A DNA stretch of 5,775 nucleotides, taken from NCBI GenBank assembly GCA_025964455.1, contig JAOPYU010000334.1:1-5775 (forward strand), given 5' to 3'. This stretch comes from Thermoleophilia bacterium (lineage in GTDB: Bacteria; Actinomycetota; Thermoleophilia; Gaiellales; SKUG01). The position numbers and the translations under genes were made by a program. Within the stretch, counting starts at the first letter, position 1, and each line of letters starts with the position of its first letter. This document shows, piece after piece, positions 1 through 5,775 of the stretch. The notes under the pieces were generated by a model. That model did not search any database. It was not told where the DNA came from and was given only the letters and a program-made list of their open reading frames with translations.

Positions 1-1268
1 TCGATGGCGCGGAACCGGGGCCGGTAGGTCTCGAGCTGCGACGGGGACGGCAGCTTCGTGTCCTCGCGGTTGAAGTTCCAGCTGGCGAGCAGCGTGCCGT
101 CGTCGGTGAACGCCGGATGCACCTGCGCGTTGTAGGAGATCGTGCCCGGTGGCTTCGCGGGACCCGCATCGATGGTCTTCCAATCGCTCCACGGACCCTG
201 CGGCGAATCCGCCAGCTTCGCCTGCAGCTTGGTGCCGAAGAACAGCTCCTGCGAGACCATCGCCCACTTCCCGCCGGGCGTGCGGATCACGGAGAAGGAG
301 TTGGAGAGGTCCTTGGCGATGCGCGCGGACTTCGCCGAGTCGCTGTTCCAGCCGTGGCCGTCCCAGTACTCGAGCCCGCCGCCGTGCAGCTCGCCCTTGG
401 GCACGCGCGCGACATGCGCCCAGCGCTGGTACACGTCGTCATCCGTGTTCTCGAATCCGTAGACGTACGTGTGGGTGTCATCGCTCACCACGGCCGTGCC
501 CCACTCCAGCCGCTCGCTGTCGGGGACCGGCACGCGTTCGACGAGCGACAGGTCGTCGAGGCGCAGGCGCACCATGTCCACGCCCACCTGGCGCATGTTC
601 CAGCCGGGCGCGCCGGCCGTCGTCTGCTCCATCCGCGACATGAACAGCACGAGCTCGTTGCCCTCCACCATGCCGTGCCCCGGCCAGTACCACTGTCCGG
701 GCTGCGCAGGCTTGAGGAAGTCGCTCGCATCGCGGGTCGTGCCGCTCACGAGCGTGGTGGCGGTCGCGCCGTCGTGGAGGACCGCGCTGTTGCGGACGAA
801 GTCTGCGTTGCGGCGCAGCGTGCCATCGGCGTTGGGCAGGTCGAGGATCGTGTCGGCGAACAGCCAGAGCACGCGCCCGTCCGGGAGCGACACGGAGATG
901 GTCCCGTCGGCCGCCGCCCAGCCGGGTCCATCCGCTCGAAGCAGTGCATCGAACGATGCCGGGTCGGTGGCCGAGGTCGCGGGGCGCGTCGCGTGCTTGT
1001 CGAGCGCGAGCAGGTGCGGCCCGGGGACCGTTCGTGGAGGAGTGGTCACGCCGGGTGCCGCCCCGGCCGGTGGCGCGTCGCCGATCGAAACCGCGCCGTC
1101 GCGGGGGTCGGTGCTCGCAGGCGAACCGGGCGCTCGGCCGAGCAGGTGGGCGCCGAGCGCTGCGGCTCCGGCGAGCGCGACGACGCCAGCGGCGGCCACG
1201 GCGACGCCCGTCGGGGTGCGAAGTGTCGCGCCCAGACCGCCGATTCCCCGTGCTGGTGCGACGTGCAC
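1..1268 (-). CDS. Secreted or membrane-anchored DUF4185/DUF5005-like beta-propeller protein, C-terminus cut by window edge
   Basis: The reading frame is open from the left edge up to a GTG at 1266-1268; 422 codons are present. This start is chosen because GGGGGA lies 5 nt upstream and no other in-frame ATG, GTG or TTG gives a better N-terminus. Residues 1-20 contain several Arg. A hydrophobic Ala/Val/Leu stretch at about 21-42 follows, which fits a signal peptide or signal anchor; there is no lipobox Cys. A Pro/Ala/Gly-rich linker runs to about residue 90. The folded part then shows the repeated blade-like motifs WLFADT (about 135), NSAVLHDG (160), WYWPGHG (193), WGTAVV (256), NSFSVI (323), YNAQVHP (379) and a terminal YRPRF. 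This order recalls DUF4185/DUF5005 proteins, which are extracellular propellers resembling glycosidases. Function and substrate are unknown, and the family assignment is from memory of motifs. YRPRF normally falls near the family's end, so probably little is missing. It is the last gene of the co-directional set, 67 bp after its neighbour. Confidence 0.8.
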   Translation of the reverse strand, partial: MHVAPARGIGGLGATLRTPTGVAVAAAGVVALAGAAALGAHLLGRAPGSPASTDPRDGAVSIGDAPPAGAAPGVTTPPRTVPGPHLLALDKHATRPATSATDPASFDALLRADGPGWAAADGTISVSLPDGRVLWLFADTILDLPNADGTLRRNADFVRNSAVLHDGATATTLVSGTTRDASDFLKPAQPGQWYWPGHGMVEGNELVLFMSRMEQTTAGAPGWNMRQVGVDMVRLRLDDLSLVERVPVPDSERLEWGTAVVSDDTHTYVYGFENTDDDVYQRWAHVARVPKGELHGGGLEYWDGHGWNSDSAKSARIAKDLSNSFSVIRTPGGKWAMVSQELFFGTKLQAKLADSPQGPWSDWKTIDAGPAKPPGTISYNAQVHPAFTDDGTLLASWNFNREDTKLPSPSQLETYRPRFRAI

Positions 1269-1273
1269 CGAGT

Positions 1274-1316
1274 TCCCCCGCCCTCGTGAATCCCCTACCG
1301 GTATGTCGGCGGGGGA
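1274..1316 (-). promoter_or_regulatory. Inverted repeat that could sequester the Shine-Dalgarno of the propeller gene
   Basis: In the 67-bp gap before the GTG start, TCCCCCGCC (1308-1316 read on the minus strand) is perfectly complementary to GGCGGGGGA (1274-1282), with a 25-nt loop. The 3' arm contains the ribosome binding site, 5 nt before the GTG. Folding in the mRNA would hide that site. The loop holds the palindrome TACCGGTA (1296-1303). There is no T-run after the stem, so a rho-independent terminator is unlikely. The pairing is seen directly; a regulatory role is inference, and GC-rich DNA forms such repeats by chance fairly often. Confidence 0.35.
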
Positions 1317-1335
1317 GGCGGAGCCGTTGCGTGCG

Positions 1336-1761
1336 TCAGGCGCCGCGCGCTGCGAGCAGGATGCGCCAGGCCGCGGCCGGTGCGCTGCGGACGTCGAAGC
1401 TCCACGTATCGTCGCCGACCTCGACGAGGAGCCGATCCGGCTCGACGCCCGGGGCTGGGCCAGCGGCGGGCGGGATCCCGAGCGCGAGGAAGCCGTGCGC
1501 GGCGTCGTAGACCGCCGCTGCAAGCAGGGCGCCCTCGTCCCCGTCACGAGCGGTGATCGACGTTCGTCGCGCCCGCCACGGGGAGGCTGGATCGACGCGC
1601 TCGAGGCGTCCGAGCTCGGTCGTCATGTAGTGCACGCCCGGCATCGGGTCGATGCCCGTCAGCGCCGTGTGCCGCTCGATCGTGCCGATCGTCGCGCCCG
1701 TCGACCGCGTGTGCGTCACGCGCACCATCCACTCGTCCGAGCTGACCCCGCCCATCCGCAT
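1336..1761 (-). CDS. Hypothetical protein, 141 aa, translationally coupled to ubiD
   Basis: I do not recognise this protein. The preferred ATG (1759-1761) lies one base after the ubiD TGA (TGACATG), the arrangement expected for coupled re-initiation. Alternatives are an ATG at 1792-1794, which adds 11 residues inside ubiD, and an ATG at 1753-1755. None has a strong Shine-Dalgarno. The product has no Cys, no signal peptide and no membrane segment, so it is probably cytosolic. Residues 1-72 look beta-rich and polar (WMVRVTH, a run of Thr/Gly/Ile, TSITARD). A likely helix spans about 75-95, followed by a Pro/Ala/Gly loop at 96-108. A strand pair (RLLVEVGDDTWSFDV, 110-124) and a C-terminal Ala-rich helix follow. 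This pattern suggests a small single-domain alpha/beta protein. Its position suggests a role linked to the decarboxylase or to quinone metabolism, but no motif shows one. Codon use matches its neighbours. Confidence 0.7.
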   Translation of the reverse strand: MRMGGVSSDEWMVRVTHTRSTGATIGTIERHTALTGIDPMPGVHYMTTELGRLERVDPASPWRARRTSITARDGDEGALLAAAVYDAAHGFLALGIPPAAGPAPGVEPDRLLVEVGDDTWSFDVRSAPAAAWRILLAARGA

Positions 1762-1762
1762 G

Positions 1763-3748
1763 TCAGTCGCGCGCGCCCGCTGTGGCCATGCCATCGCGCG
1801 CCATCTCGGCGTTGCCCGCGCCCTCGGGGCCGCGCGCCGACGCGTGCTCGGGAATGCGACGCTCGCCCTCGGCGAGCCCGACCGTCGGCGACGTTCGCGC
1901 GCCCGGGGTCGGGATCCCGTACTCGGCCCAGCGGTCGTCGACGCGCTGCTTGATCGCCTCGGTCATGACGATGTCACTCGGCCAGTCACGGACGTAGCCT
2001 TCCTCGCGCAGCTTGATCGTCGCATCGATGCCGAGCGGCCCGCCGTGCAGTGGCGCGTGCACCGCGTCACGCACGGGGTCGGTGTTGCCGAATGCCCGGA
2101 AAGCCACGGCGTGGAGGTCGTCCACGTCGACGTAGTCGTCGAGCACCACGACCAGGCGCAGCGCCTCGGCGGCCGGCGCCTCGCGCATCAGCTCGAGCAC
2201 CTCACGACCCTGCCCTCCGCGCTGCTTGTCGATCGCGACGATGACCAGGCCGGCGTCCGGCACCAGCCGGTGGTTGGTGCCGCCGACCTCGCGCACGAGC
2301 TCGGCGAGCGCGGCTGCATCGACCGTCTCGCTGCGCCGGCGCACGGCGGCGTCCTCCTCGCCGGGCGCGAGCTCGCTCGGCCAGGTGCGGGTCGCGTCGA
2401 TGCCGAGCTTGCCGCCGATGCCCATCCGGGTCGGTGCGTGGTCAAGCACGTCGATGGGTCCCTCGCTCCAGAGGCAGTCGCGCGCGGGGTCCCATGCGTC
2501 GCGCACGCGAGCGGCGACGGCCGCGTAGTCGTGCACGTCGACGTCCTCGTCCACCACGATCACGGTCTTGGTGAGCGAGAGCAGTGCCGTGCCCCAGATC
2601 GCGTGCATCGCCTTGCGGGCATGCCCGGGGAAGCGCTTGCGGATCGCGATGATGCAGCAGCCATGGAAGACGCCTTCGCTCGGCAGGTCGTAGTCGACGA
2701 CCTCGTGCTGCACCATCTGCAGCAGCGGCAGGAAGATCCGCTCGGTCGCCTTGCCCATCCATTTGTCCTCGTGGTCGGGCACGCCGACCACCGTGGCGCA
2801 GTAGACCGGCTCGCGCCGCCGCGTGATCGCAGTGACGTGGAAGACGGGGTACTCGTCGGCGAGCGAGTAGTAGCCGGTGTGGTCGCCGAAGGGCCCCTCG
2901 GTGCGCAGCTCGCCCTGCTGGATGTAGCCCTCGAGGATGAACTCCGCGTTCGCTGGAACCTGCAGGTCGACCGTGCGGCACTGGACCATGTCGACGCGCC
3001 GCCCGCGCGCGAATCCGGAGAACACCATCTCGTCGATGTCCTTGGGGAGCGGGCAGCTCGCCGAGTAGGTGACGATCGGATCGGTCCCGATCGCGACGGC
3101 CACCTCGAGGCGACCGTCCGGCGGCATGTGCCGCCAGTCGTCGGCGGCGCCCTTGTGGATCTGCCAGTGCATCCCGCACGTGTTCTTGTCGTACTGCTGG
3201 ACGCGGTACATGCCGCAGTTGCGGTTGCCCTCGCGGTCCTTGGTGAACACGAGCGGCAACGTCACGTAGCGCCCGCCGTCCTCGGGCCAGCAGCCCAGGA
3301 TCGGCAGCTCGTCGAGGTTGACGTCCGTGCCGGTCGTCACGACCTCCTGGCACGGCGCCTTGGATGCGCGCACGATGCGCGGCGGCACCGAGCGAGCCAC
3401 GCCACCGAGGGTGCGCAGCGTCGCGAGCTTCGCGCGCAGGCCCTTGGGCGGCTTGGTCAGCTGGAGCATGCCGGTGATGCGTTGCGCGACCTCGTCGATG
3501 TCGTCGACGCCGAACGCCATCGCCAGCCGCGCGTCGGAGCCGAACTGGTTGACGAGGACGGGGTAGTCGGAGCCGACCACGTTGGAGAAGAGCAGCGCGG
3601 GGCCGCGCTCCTTGGTCACGCGATCGGTGATCTCCGTGATCTCGAGCTCCGAGCTCACCGGCGCGGTGACCTCGTGCAGCTCGCCGGCTGCGCGCAGGCG
3701 CGCGATCCACTCGCGGACGTCGCGGGGCGGCGTCAGGGCGTCAGGCAT
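1763..3748 (-). CDS. UbiD-family prenylated-FMN-dependent decarboxylase, long form (661 aa)
   Basis: UbiD enzymes reversibly decarboxylate aromatic or unsaturated acids using prenylated FMN made by a UbiX partner; many act in ubiquinone or menaquinone synthesis. Family landmarks are present: ELEITEITDRV near the N-terminus (34-44), NCGMYRVQ (177-184) with the cofactor/metal Asn177 and catalytic-type Arg182, His198 in WQIHKG, Glu273 in ILEGYI, and EGPFGDHTGYYS (284-295) supplying Glu284 and Asp289. Thus the usual Arg/Glu/acid triad looks intact. FPGHARKAMHAIWG (373-386) and GGKLGIDAT (445-453) complete the core. The protein is some 160 residues longer than the E. coli UbiD type and resembles the roughly 600-residue forms remembered from Bacteroidetes and other groups, including the second C-terminal repeat. 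The last 50 residues (612-661) are low-complexity. The ATG overlaps the preceding gene by 8 bp, with GAGG 9 nt upstream. A menaquinone (futalosine-type) role is plausible, but another aromatic-acid substrate cannot be excluded. No ubiX is in view. Confidence 0.95.
   Translation of the reverse strand: MPDALTPPRDVREWIARLRAAGELHEVTAPVSSELEITEITDRVTKERGPALLFSNVVGSDYPVLVNQFGSDARLAMAFGVDDIDEVAQRITGMLQLTKPPKGLRAKLATLRTLGGVARSVPPRIVRASKAPCQEVVTTGTDVNLDELPILGCWPEDGGRYVTLPLVFTKDREGNRNCGMYRVQQYDKNTCGMHWQIHKGAADDWRHMPPDGRLEVAVAIGTDPIVTYSASCPLPKDIDEMVFSGFARGRRVDMVQCRTVDLQVPANAEFILEGYIQQGELRTEGPFGDHTGYYSLADEYPVFHVTAITRRREPVYCATVVGVPDHEDKWMGKATERIFLPLLQMVQHEVVDYDLPSEGVFHGCCIIAIRKRFPGHARKAMHAIWGTALLSLTKTVIVVDEDVDVHDYAAVAARVRDAWDPARDCLWSEGPIDVLDHAPTRMGIGGKLGIDATRTWPSELAPGEEDAAVRRRSETVDAAALAELVREVGGTNHRLVPDAGLVIVAIDKQRGGQGREVLELMREAPAAEALRLVVVLDDYVDVDDLHAVAFRAFGNTDPVRDAVHAPLHGGPLGIDATIKLREEGYVRDWPSDIVMTEAIKQRVDDRWAEYGIPTPGARTSPTVGLAEGERRIPEHASARGPEGAGNAEMARDGMATAGARD
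2018..2569 (-). repeat. Internal protein repeat in the UbiD C-terminal region
   Basis: Residues 394-453 (beginning KTVIVVDEDVDVHDY and ending GKLGIDAT) and residues 529-577 (LRLVVVLDDYVDVDDL to GGPLGIDAT) share the same order of elements: a hydrophobic strand, an acidic D-VDV-D turn, a helix, a DPxRD segment and GIDAT. The two copies are diverged at DNA level and separated by about 75 residues that include an acidic/Arg linker (about 456-475). It looks like an old duplication of a C-terminal subdomain rather than a recent tandem copy. Confidence 0.6.
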
Positions 3749-4214
3749 CCTGCAGCGCCTCGATGGCCTCGGTCCAGCGCGGCTCGAGTGCCTCGACTTC
3801 GTCGGCGCGGCGGGCAGAGACGTCAGCGATCAGTCGCGCGAGCGTGGCCACGTCGTCGAGGCTGCCGTGGTCGGCGATCGAGCAGAGGCCACTCGCGTAG
3901 CACCAGTCACCGACAAGCAGCGCCAGGTCGGGGGACGCGGCAGGGGCGATGCGCGACGCACCGCGATGCAACAGCCACCCCTCGCGGATCGCTTCGACGC
4001 CAATGGCGCGGTCGCGAGAGATCCCCGGCAGGCGTGTGCCCTTGGGGAGGTCGTGCTCTCGGACCGCCGCGTCATGCCAGGCGGGAGAGACGTCGCGCAG
4101 GCGCAGCGCCACCGCCTCGATCGGCTCGAGCGGACGTGGCCCGTTGGCAGCGGCGTCGACGGCGGACGACGGCGCCTCGAGCCAGTCGCCCGGCTCCTGT
4201 TCGGCAGCTGTCAT
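3741..4214 (-). CDS. Hypothetical helical protein, 157 aa, between hemL and ubiD
   Basis: I cannot name this protein with confidence. The start ATG (4212-4214) overlaps the hemL stop as ATGA, with GAGG 10 nt upstream, and its end overlaps the ubiD start by 8 bp. It is therefore clearly read from the same message as both. There is no signal peptide or membrane segment. The N-terminal 30 residues are acidic and Pro/Ala-rich, probably disordered. From about residue 31 it looks mostly alpha-helical: IEAVALRLRDVS (32-43), GVEAIREGWLLHRGASRI (72-89), LALLVGDWCYASGLCSIADHGSL (97-119), a helix over about 121-135, and a Glu/Arg helix at the end. The segment LLVGDWCYASGL followed by Ala/Leu helices faintly resembles the mid-region of polyprenyl-diphosphate synthases (LLAGDxLxAxAL). 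However, no DDxxD metal site is present and the length is about half. At most it would be a degenerate or regulatory relative; that is inference. Confidence 0.8.
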   Translation of the reverse strand: MTAAEQEPGDWLEAPSSAVDAAANGPRPLEPIEAVALRLRDVSPAWHDAAVREHDLPKGTRLPGISRDRAIGVEAIREGWLLHRGASRIAPAASPDLALLVGDWCYASGLCSIADHGSLDDVATLARLIADVSARRADEVEALEPRWTEAIEALQDA

Positions 4215-5560
4215 CGCGCTTCAGCCTCGAGGGCGGCGCCAATGGCCTCGGCGAGTCCGTCGATCATCTCGTCGGTGTGTGTCATCGATGCGAACAGCGC
4301 TTCGTACTGGGACGCCGGAAGGTAGTGCCCGGCGGCGAGCGCCGCGCCGTGGACCCGTGCGAATCGCTCGGTGTCGAGGCCGCGCGCCTCGGTGAAGTTG
4401 CGTGGCGCGCCCTGCGCGCCGGCCCCGAGGTGGAACAACGTGACGAGCGACCCGACACGGCTCACCGCGGCGTGGGCACCCGTCTCGGCAACGACGCGCT
4501 CCAGCGCGGTGGCCAGGCGCAGTCCGCGCTCCTCCAGGACGGTGAAGGCGTCGCGATCGCGCAGGGCGTGCAGCTGCGCGAGGCCGGCTGACATCGCCAG
4601 CGGATTGCCGCTCAGCGTGCCGGCCTGGTAGACAGAGCCGATCGGTGCGAGCAGCTCCATCAGCTCGCGGCTGCCGGCGAAGGCGCCGACGGGGAGCCCG
4701 CCACCGATGACCTTGCCGAAGGTCGCGAGGTCCGGGCTGACACCTGTGCGCTCCTGCGCGCCACCGAGCGCCACGCGAAATCCGGAGATGACTTCGTCGA
4801 AGATGAGCAGCGCGCCGAGCTCGTCGCAGATCTCGCGCAGCCCCTGCAGGAACTCCGTGCCCGGATCCACGACGCCCATGTTGGCGGCGATCGGTTCGAG
4901 CATGATGGCGGCGATGGGTCGGCCAGCCTGGGTGCTCGCCGCTGCGAGTTCGCGGACCCCGGCCAGGTCGCCGTAGGTCGCCTGCAGCGTCAGCTCGGCC
5001 GTCGCAGCCGGCACGCCGGGGCTCGCCGGGATCGACAGCGTGGCGAGGCCCGAGCCGCCCGTCGCCAGGAAGGGGTCGGCGTGCCCGTGGTAGTTGCCCT
5101 CGAAGGTGATCACGGCATCGCGACCGGTGGCGGCGCGCGCCAGCCGCAGCGCGCTCATCGTCGCTTCGGTGCCCGAGGAGCAGAACCGGACCTGCTCGGC
5201 GCAGGGAACGACCTCGCAGACCAGCTCGGCCAGCTCGACCTCGGCCCGCGTCGGCGCGCCAAAGGACGTGCCGCGTGCGGCCGCGCTGTCGATGGCGGTG
5301 CGCACGTCCGGGTCGGCGTGGCCGAGCGGCAGCGCGCCCCAGCTCTGGACCCAGTCGACGTACTGGTTGTCGTCGACGTCCCAGACGAGCGACCCGAGCC
5401 CGCGGGCGATGAAGACCGGGTGCGTGCGACCGACCGAGCGCATGGCCCGCACCGGCGAGTTGACGCCGCCGGGGGTGACGCGCTGCGCGCGTTCGAACAG
5501 CGCGGAAGAGTGCTCCGTCGAGGCTGTTGAGGTGGGGTGGTCCGCAGCGGCGTTCGTCAT
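4211..5560 (-). CDS. hemL: Glutamate-1-semialdehyde 2,1-aminomutase
   Basis: HemL converts glutamate-1-semialdehyde to 5-aminolevulinate, the last step of the C5 (tRNA-Glu) route to heme and other tetrapyrroles. It is a cytosolic PLP enzyme of aminotransferase class III. Numbered from the chosen ATG, the sequence shows the family opening GGVNSPVRA (31-39), the phosphate-binding SSGTEA (128-133), NYHGHAD (156-162), the cofactor-ring DEVISGFR (255-262), the Schiff-base Lys283 in FGKVIGGGLPVGAF, and TLSGNP (315-320). At 449 residues the length is slightly above the usual 425-435 or so because of a Thr/Ser/Ala-rich N-terminal extension of about 15 residues. The ATG at 5558-5560 is preferred because AGGA lies 8 nt upstream. 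A TTG at 5588-5590 would add 10 basic residues and overlap the preceding stop codon. The gene follows its upstream neighbour by 26 bp and overlaps the next gene by 4 bp. No other heme gene is in view. Confidence 0.97.
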   Translation of the reverse strand: MTNAAADHPTSTASTEHSSALFERAQRVTPGGVNSPVRAMRSVGRTHPVFIARGLGSLVWDVDDNQYVDWVQSWGALPLGHADPDVRTAIDSAAARGTSFGAPTRAEVELAELVCEVVPCAEQVRFCSSGTEATMSALRLARAATGRDAVITFEGNYHGHADPFLATGGSGLATLSIPASPGVPAATAELTLQATYGDLAGVRELAAASTQAGRPIAAIMLEPIAANMGVVDPGTEFLQGLREICDELGALLIFDEVISGFRVALGGAQERTGVSPDLATFGKVIGGGLPVGAFAGSRELMELLAPIGSVYQAGTLSGNPLAMSAGLAQLHALRDRDAFTVLEERGLRLATALERVVAETGAHAAVSRVGSLVTLFHLGAGAQGAPRNFTEARGLDTERFARVHGAALAAGHYLPASQYEALFASMTHTDEMIDGLAEAIGAALEAEAR

Positions 5561-5586
5561 GCCTCGGATCCTACGCCTGCCACGGA

Positions 5587-5775
5587 TCAATCGTCGGCGC
5601 CACCGCCGCCAGAGCCCCCGGAGCTGCCCGAGCCACCGGAGCTGCCCGAGCTGCCGCCGCTGTCATCGGAACCACTGCGGTCGCCCCCGTGGTCGTCGAC
5701 GGCGCCCGTGGTGGACGCCGGCGCGGCGGGCGGGGCCGTTGCGGCTGCCCGGGCCGCCTTCGCCGCGGCCGCTGC
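5587..5775 (-). CDS. C-terminal end of an unidentified protein with Gly/Ser-rich tail
   Basis: A minus-strand frame is open from the right window edge to a TGA at 5587-5589, giving 62 residues. It begins with an Ala-rich, Lys/Arg-dotted stretch (AAAAAKAARAATAPPAAPA) that could be the end of a helix or a linker. It continues through an acidic/His patch (VDDHGGD) into a Gly/Ser tail with GSSGGS-type repeats, ending GGGGADD. No domain is visible, so the protein cannot be identified. Low-complexity tails of this type are common on surface or membrane proteins and on some DNA-binding proteins of high-GC bacteria. The case for coding is the long open frame, the G/C-rich third positions and the close spacing (26 bp) to hemL in the same direction. 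Confidence 0.6.
   Translation of the reverse strand, partial: AAAAAKAARAAATAPPAAPASTTGAVDDHGGDRSGSDDSGGSSGSSGGSGSSGGSGGGGADD
5618..5651. repeat. 18-bp periodic direct repeat encoding Gly/Ser units
   Basis: CCGGAGCTGCCCGAGC occurs at 5618-5633 and again at 5636-5651, an exact 16-base match at 18-bp spacing. On the minus strand it encodes two Gly/Ser-rich hexapeptide units within the tail of the partial gene. The period is a multiple of three, so changes in copy number would keep the reading frame. Confidence 0.75.

Noticed and set aside
1274..1316. The inverted repeat as a rho-independent terminator
   Set aside because: There is no T-run after the stem, the loop is long, and the stem overlaps the next gene's ribosome binding site.
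117..1953. Overlapping plus-strand open frames (390 and 494 codons) opposite the propeller gene and the 141-aa gene
   Set aside because: The translations are Arg/Pro/Ser-rich and featureless, while the minus strand gives a coherent signal-anchored protein with family-like motifs over the same stretch.
2442..3710. A 422-codon minus-strand open frame within ubiD
   Set aside because: It is an Arg/Ala/Gly-rich out-of-frame shadow; the UbiD frame carries all the catalytic motifs.
1652..4591. A 979-codon open frame on the plus strand opposite ubiD, the 157-aa gene and part of hemL
   Set aside because: Its frame complements strongly G/C-biased codons of convincing minus-strand genes, which removes stops by composition. 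The product is Arg/Ala/Val/His/Asp-rich without domain motifs and crosses three real genes.
5081..5530. Plus-strand open frame opposite the N-terminal part of hemL
   Set aside because: It is a composition-driven shadow; the HemL motifs on the other strand leave no doubt.
5561..5590. TTG-started 10-residue N-terminal extension of hemL
   Set aside because: TTG is a weaker start, the extension is basic and not typical of HemL, and the ATG at 5558-5560 has a well-placed AGGA.

Overview
The window is very GC-rich DNA. Its codon usage strongly favours G or C at third positions, and every gene I can support lies on the minus strand. The gene set and base composition suggest a high-GC actinobacterium. 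A deep lineage such as Thermoleophilia/Solirubrobacterales is my guess, but nothing in the window, such as an rRNA, fixes the taxonomy. Genes are described in transcription order, from right to left.

Right edge (5587-5775): the C-terminal end of an unidentified protein, an Ala-rich stretch followed by a Gly/Ser-rich tail. After 26 bp comes hemL (4211-5560), glutamate-1-semialdehyde 2,1-aminomutase of tetrapyrrole/heme synthesis. It overlaps by 4 bp (ATGA) a 157-residue mainly helical protein of unknown function (3741-4214). That gene in turn overlaps by 8 bp the start of a long-form UbiD-family decarboxylase (1763-3748). The ubiD stop is followed after one base by the preferred start of a 141-residue unknown protein (1336-1761). 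A 67-bp gap then leads to a GTG-started, membrane-anchored or secreted protein that resembles the DUF4185/DUF5005 beta-propeller families and runs off the left edge (1-1268).

The overlaps make hemL, the 157-aa gene, ubiD and the 141-aa gene almost certainly one transcript. The first and last genes may also belong to it. The core genes link heme supply (HemL) with an aromatic-acid decarboxylation of the kind used in quinone synthesis (UbiD), so a respiratory-cofactor operon is the simplest reading. The UbiD sequence resembles the roughly 600-residue forms known in other phyla and carries a second copy of part of its C-terminal domain.

The points most worth a second look are the 157-aa protein, which faintly recalls a polyprenyl-diphosphate synthase without its metal-binding Asp motif; the unknown protein coupled to ubiD; and a 9-bp inverted repeat that would hide the ribosome binding site of the propeller gene. 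I found no RNA gene, mobile element, CRISPR array or clear rho-independent terminator.
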